This document shows, in pieces, positions 59,176 to 64,000 of a stretch of 64,000 bases of DNA. How positions within the stretch are numbered: position 1 is the first letter of the stretch; every line of letters starts with the position of its first letter. This DNA comes from Megalopta genalis (taxonomy: Eukaryota > Arthropoda > Insecta > Hymenoptera > Halictidae). The stretch spans positions 27,927,302 through 27,991,301 of the forward strand of contig NC_135013.1 in NCBI RefSeq assembly GCF_051020955.1, written 5' to 3'. A model generated the notes under the pieces. The model searched no databases. It was not told where the DNA came from and saw only the letters and a list, made by a program, of their open reading frames with translations. A program made the position numbers and the translations under genes.

Positions 59176-61796
59176 TAATTATCTCGATGTCTCCAAGGAT
59201 TAACCAACGCTGCGTACAATTCAGTAAATGTGTACATTTAGTTTCAGTATCGTGCTTATTGTATTTCGTGTAATTTTACAGCGCATTCACAATTACCTCC
59301 GTTTCTGTCTCGAACAAACGATGCCTAATTAAATTACACGAAGTATAATCAGCAGACTGTGGATCTCCGTGCAAAATAATTTGCTGTAGCAATTACAGGA
59401 GACAGGGGCTGAATATAAATGTATTCGTATGATCTGCTCTGAATGTGAATGTTATTTATTCGTTTCTTCTAAATCGAGAAAGAAATTTGATGCATCTGTT
59501 ATCGCAGTCTAGCAATGGTAGTAACTGAAGATGTACGCTAAAAGGACCTATCTCGTTCATAATCAACGCGTTAACCCTTTGACATACCATTTTCTTCGCA
59601 GTTACTGCGATCAGAAAATTTTCGATTGCAATAATATCTTAGAAGGGAAAGAAAATTGATGCTTATTGTACGCCTAAATTGACTTGAATGCTTAAACATT
59701 GATGACAAGAGATTAGAATTTTATTCCAATTTTAAAGGACAGAATAACATCTGCACTCGACAAGTTATTACTAGAAATTTTCACGACGAGTCGGACCCGC
59801 CAAAGTACGGCAAGGGGTTGAAAAGAACGTAGTTAAATATTTTAGTAAATTGAAAATAATAACGATCTCAGGTTCTTCTGATATTTTTTCTGTTTCGCGT
59901 TCCACGCATCCATTTTTCGACTGACAATCCCGAAGAAAACAGAAGAATCGTTTAATTCAATTTAATTCAATTCGGAACACCGCATCGCGATTGCCGAATC
60001 GCAGAAACTCAAAATATTTTCACCCACGTCACGAACGTAGCGTTGACAAATAAGCCGCTTATTCGAATCCAGGCCGGCTAAAGCCAGATAGGATCGTCTC
60101 AGCCCCAGCTCAACCATAAAATCGCGTAAGCATCCGCGAACAATAACGCACACGGCAGAGTGCTACGCCATAATACGCCGATCGGTGGCGGCAGTTACAG
60201 ATTGTAGCGCGGGCATGCCGCGCTCGTGCAGAAATCTCGGTGTTGCATATCGCATGCAACAGTCGAGATCGGATCTGCGGATCGCGTGACCGGGTCGCGT
60301 GGCCGAAATAAAAGGAGAAGTCGTTAAAAGTCGTAAGTGGCGTTGCCGGACGGCCGGTCGAAAGTAAAAAGGCTCCGCCCGCCGGCGGACACGGATGTGC
60401 CCAGGACCCTTTTAGAGTTTTAAAGGCTGCCATTCCCCCCTTCAGAAGTTAACTTCGCGAGCGCTAACTCGTGTCGCTTAGGGCGCGGAACGCCGCATTA
60501 GGGGTGAACTGTCCCCGCGGACCTCGCATCCGCTCTTAGGGAATAATCAAGTTACCGGGCGACGCTGATGCGTCGCGTGACGGTCCCGGAAGTCGCATTA
60601 TTTTATTCATGCGAAGTCGTGGCCTGTGTCGCGGGCAGGTAACGCGATCCAGTTTCACCTCCTCGTCGCAGCCCGGCCCGGCCCGATCCGGCACCCTCGG
60701 AAGCTTTTGTCGCAACCCCTCGTGCCTCGATTTTCACGATTTCAGGAAGCAACGCGCTGGGGTTACGAAAATCAATATATCACGCGTGGACCGCGGATTT
60801 TATTTCAATTGAATTTCATCTGACAGAAATGAATAGATCAAATGTAAGATTATAGAAACATTTATACGATTTGAGGATATTATCGTATCATTCTCGACTC
60901 GTTGGTATGACTAAGAAAGAGAAATAAATGTCTGTATAGTTTCTACGTTTTGTAATCAACGGAGACAATTTTTATTTTGCATAACAATCCGCGGTCTGGT
61001 TATGTGTCTTCACGTGGCTCAACAATTTCAACGAGTCTATTGTACGCGTCTCATATGGTAACAAAAAGTTAATAGCAAGTTCAACATGTACCTGTACATC
61101 TTATCGTTAGAGTGCGATGTTTTACGCAAAATAAAAGCTGTCTAAGTTGTTCGTAATAAACGTAAGTTGGATGAAAATGTCCTTCTTAGAATTGTAATAA
61201 CTGAAAAATAACGTGACAATATCTTGAAATATTTTCAATAATCTTGCAGATTTCTATTTGATTCATTCGATTGGAGAACGAATGCATAAAATCCTTAATA
61301 ATTTCTATCAGTGCACAAAATGAAATCATTTGATCACAACCTCATCCGCGAAAACGTCTGCAACACCGGACGCATCTCCGCCAGCTTTAATCTGACATTA
61401 ATTACGTTAATTGTACGAAGATTAAACAACTCGGAAAAGCTGGTCCTCGATTAAAGAGCAACGTGGAAAAGAAATGTTTTCTCTGGTAGGTCGGCAGCTA
61501 GACGGATCTCCTCCCCCTGTGCCAAAATTGAAACGCGGCTAGCAACGTTCTCGCGCAGAGACAAGGTAATTTTTCCCGTTGCAATTCCATGGGTTTTCCA
61601 CGGAATTCCTTCGCGCGCGCGTAATTCCAATTGCATATTCAACGGCCTAAACGTTCTGTCGTTGCCAGCAGTCGCAAAGTTATTGTAACGACATTTCGCC
61701 GAGGAACGGAGACTCGAACCCCGGTGGGAAGAGGGAAAAATGGCGACGACGGCGGGGGTGTCTGGAAAGGTATGGCGGGGTGCGGCGCGGCGCCGG

Positions 61797-61812
61797 GGCG
61801 GGGGGGGGGGGG
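61797..61812 (+). repeat. Poly-G run
   Basis: More than ten G residues lie in a GC-rich patch that also has a gcggcgcggcgc stretch. Confidence 0.7.
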
Positions 61813-64000
61813 AAGAGCAGGCCTCGGAAGGATTAATTTTCTCTCACTTTTCCAGCGCGACGCCGTGAAATTTTACGGAACTGGATCAATTATTTCGCGT
61901 AATATTACGCGAAATTGTGTTCCGCAGTAAGAGAGCTAGTTAAAGTGCGGTAATTGCGTTTCGGATTGCAATCAACGCGGACCGGTGGATTTAGATCGAC
62001 ATGCAATTTTTCGTCCCGACCCGTTTGCGCGATTTAAACGCGCTCTCCCCGTCCGCGATTAACGTCTGAGAAATCACGACCGTCGCCGTGTTGTTCCAGG
62101 ATAGTAATTTTCCGCGGATCCGCTCGGTCTGTCCGATTCCGTTGGAACTTAACTTCTGATTATGGTCGTCGAGATTAATACGGCGCGCCGATAGCGCAGG
62201 ATCCCACAAATTGGATGAACCGTCGACGCTGCGCGCACTGCGAGTTTATAACGTTCATCGAATTTTCCCATTTTACACACTTTTTATTCCGCGACGAACG
62301 TTCCCGCGATCCGGTTAAATGTCCTGTTGCCCATAAAAACGGCGGAATCCACCGGAATATCCGCTGTTTAATCAAAGATAAATTCAGTGGTCGCGCGTAC
62401 CATCGTCGATGTTTGTCAAAAACTGAGCTACACCTCTGGAAACATTGATTCGATCGAATCAATACGGCATCTGTCATTATAACTATTCATGTAGCCGACG
62501 CGGAAATCGTTTCGATAAAACTCGCTGTAAATGTATGATAAAAAGCGAACACGTTCGATTCTATTCAATGCATAGCTGCAGAACGAGAACATTTCAAACC
62601 GATTCGGAGAAAGTTTCGGTTACGTTCGAGCACTTTTTCTTTTATTAATTCAATATACCCGTGCAACGGGCCCTTTTCAGGCCCACCAGCAGATTTGATG
62701 TAATCCGATATGGCGTGCGCGGAGAAACATTCGGTAATGTTCCTTCAGCATTGCGTTTACAACGATCGACAACGAGCAATTAACAATCGTAAAGGTCGAA
62801 CGGTTTCGTTCGTTAGATACACGTTCGGGCACCGGATAGAATCTCATTTGAATTTGAACTTGAAAGAGCCTTCCACGTTTAAATTCTGTTCAAAATTTCC
62901 ATAACAAATCCGATGGGATAAAGGGTTGAAAGGGATATTTTCGAAAATATTTAACCGTCGGATCACGGAAACGTTTCCCCGTTCTGAAATTAACGGCCGC
63001 GAACACGCCGTTTCGCGGAGCCAACAATTAGCAGAATTAGTGAGCAATCGGCACGAGCAATTCGTCGGCATCGCGGTTTTTTCAGTTTGCCCGGACGTTG
63101 CATCGTATCCAGCCGGTTCCGGGCCATAAATGCAGTTTCTCTTGCAGAAACCGCGGCATTGTTTTTGTCGCCGTTACACGAACGGGGTGCGGACGGGGCG
63201 AGGAGCGCGGGGAACAAAAAAGAAAGAAGAGCGCGGGGAACAAAAAAAAAAGAGAGCGCGGAAACTCGCGGCGAGATGAAAAATGCAGGCGCGAGTGCAT
63301 CCCCGCGGCCAGCGCGCACTGTGCCCGCGCGACCGGGTGAGAAACACGGATTTATGACGAGTCCGCTTTTATTCCCCGCTTATACTTTTATTCCTCGTGG
63401 TCTTCGCGACGATAACAAGGATATCGGTGCTCGTCGGAGGCTCGGATTACCGGCGCGGCGGGTTTTCACGACACCGTGAAAAAAAGGATGAATAAACGGC
63501 CGACCTCGTTATCCTGCAGCGGCGCGCTTTCCGCGTTGATTGCGTTATTTGGGGCTGTCGTCTCCCGCTGGACCATTAGGAAAATTAGCGGACCCGTTGG
63601 GAATATTTTCTTCCGTCTTCTTGGCCGTCCGACGAGACGATTCTCCGGAATATTCATTTCTCTTTGTCTTTACGTCGCGTCACGTTCCTTGGCAAGAGGT
63701 GTCCAAAGTGGTCCAATCTTAGCGATCCGAAGCGATGCGATTTTTTGGACTCTTCTCCGAGGTAATTAATGGAGTATTTTTTTTTCAACGAGCATCGTAT
63801 TTAAAAGTGCATATATTGTACCAGTGCTGGCAATCATTGGGCTGACGAGTCTTTAAAAATGTTCGAGTTACTCAGACACATGGCTGAGGCACTCTAATAA
63901 CACCTTTTAAAAATACAAAAAACTAATTTGACTATACAGGACGTTAAGCAAACGAATTTCTATTTTTGTAATAATTAGACTGGGGATCTTCACGGAAATT

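Larger units (their letters stand above)
55840..64000. other. Non-coding stretch to the right edge
   Basis: I see only the mariner MITE at 59.0 kb, G/C-rich patches (57.1-57.6, 60.1-60.7, 61.7-61.8, 63.1-63.5 kb) and copies of the GGATTTTTATGCA motif (59,350; 60,975; 61,115; 63,978). No exon could be supported. Confidence 0.4.

Noticed and set aside
1..64000. CRISPR arrays, rRNA genes, prokaryotic operons, prophage
   Set aside because: None seen; the window is eukaryotic in structure and the repeats are microsatellites, tandem duplications or TIR elements.

Overview
The window looks like animal nuclear DNA, most probably insect and perhaps Hymenoptera. Genes are split by introns with GT..AG borders. 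The sequence is CpG-rich and broken up by AT-rich stretches, many short inverted-repeat elements and long GA/CT and AATAT microsatellites. There are no operons, Shine-Dalgarno sites or long intact ORFs. The insect call is inference from sequence style only.

One protein-coding gene is well supported. It lies on the minus strand and runs from about 26.7 kb down to position 1, where it leaves the window. I reconstructed 14 exons by reading splice sites and codon phase; 13 of them chain through every junction. The partial product is about 758 residues and is open at both ends. It has a long low-complexity N-terminal part, a BTB/POZ domain and a BACK-like helical domain (exons between 7.6 and 2.5 kb), a basic C-terminal linker, and an IQ calmodulin-binding motif in the exon at the window edge. 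This suggests a BTB scaffold or ubiquitin-ligase adaptor with possible calmodulin regulation. I could not give it a gene name.

From 26.7 kb to the right edge I see no confident gene. There are a few isolated plus-strand exon candidates with good splice signals (25.7, 27.1, 43.4, 47.9 and 55.8 kb). The best is a 69-base phase-0/phase-0 exon at 55,771-55,839. They may belong to one long plus-strand gene or a non-coding transcript, or may be chance.

The rest is repeat-rich. It includes three copies of a ~380-bp element with long terminal inverted repeats starting with a GGGTGTCCC core; a 201-bp mariner-like MITE with a TA duplication; several other hairpin or TIR elements (6.9, 12.5, 13.3, 31.7, 42.0, 44.5, 47.2 and 51.1 kb); a 3' relic of a non-LTR retrotransposon at 40.2-40.8 kb; four tandem duplications; and microsatellites. 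A short motif close to GACTGCGGATTTTTATGCA recurs more than fifteen times on both strands across the window and is not explained by any element I recognise.
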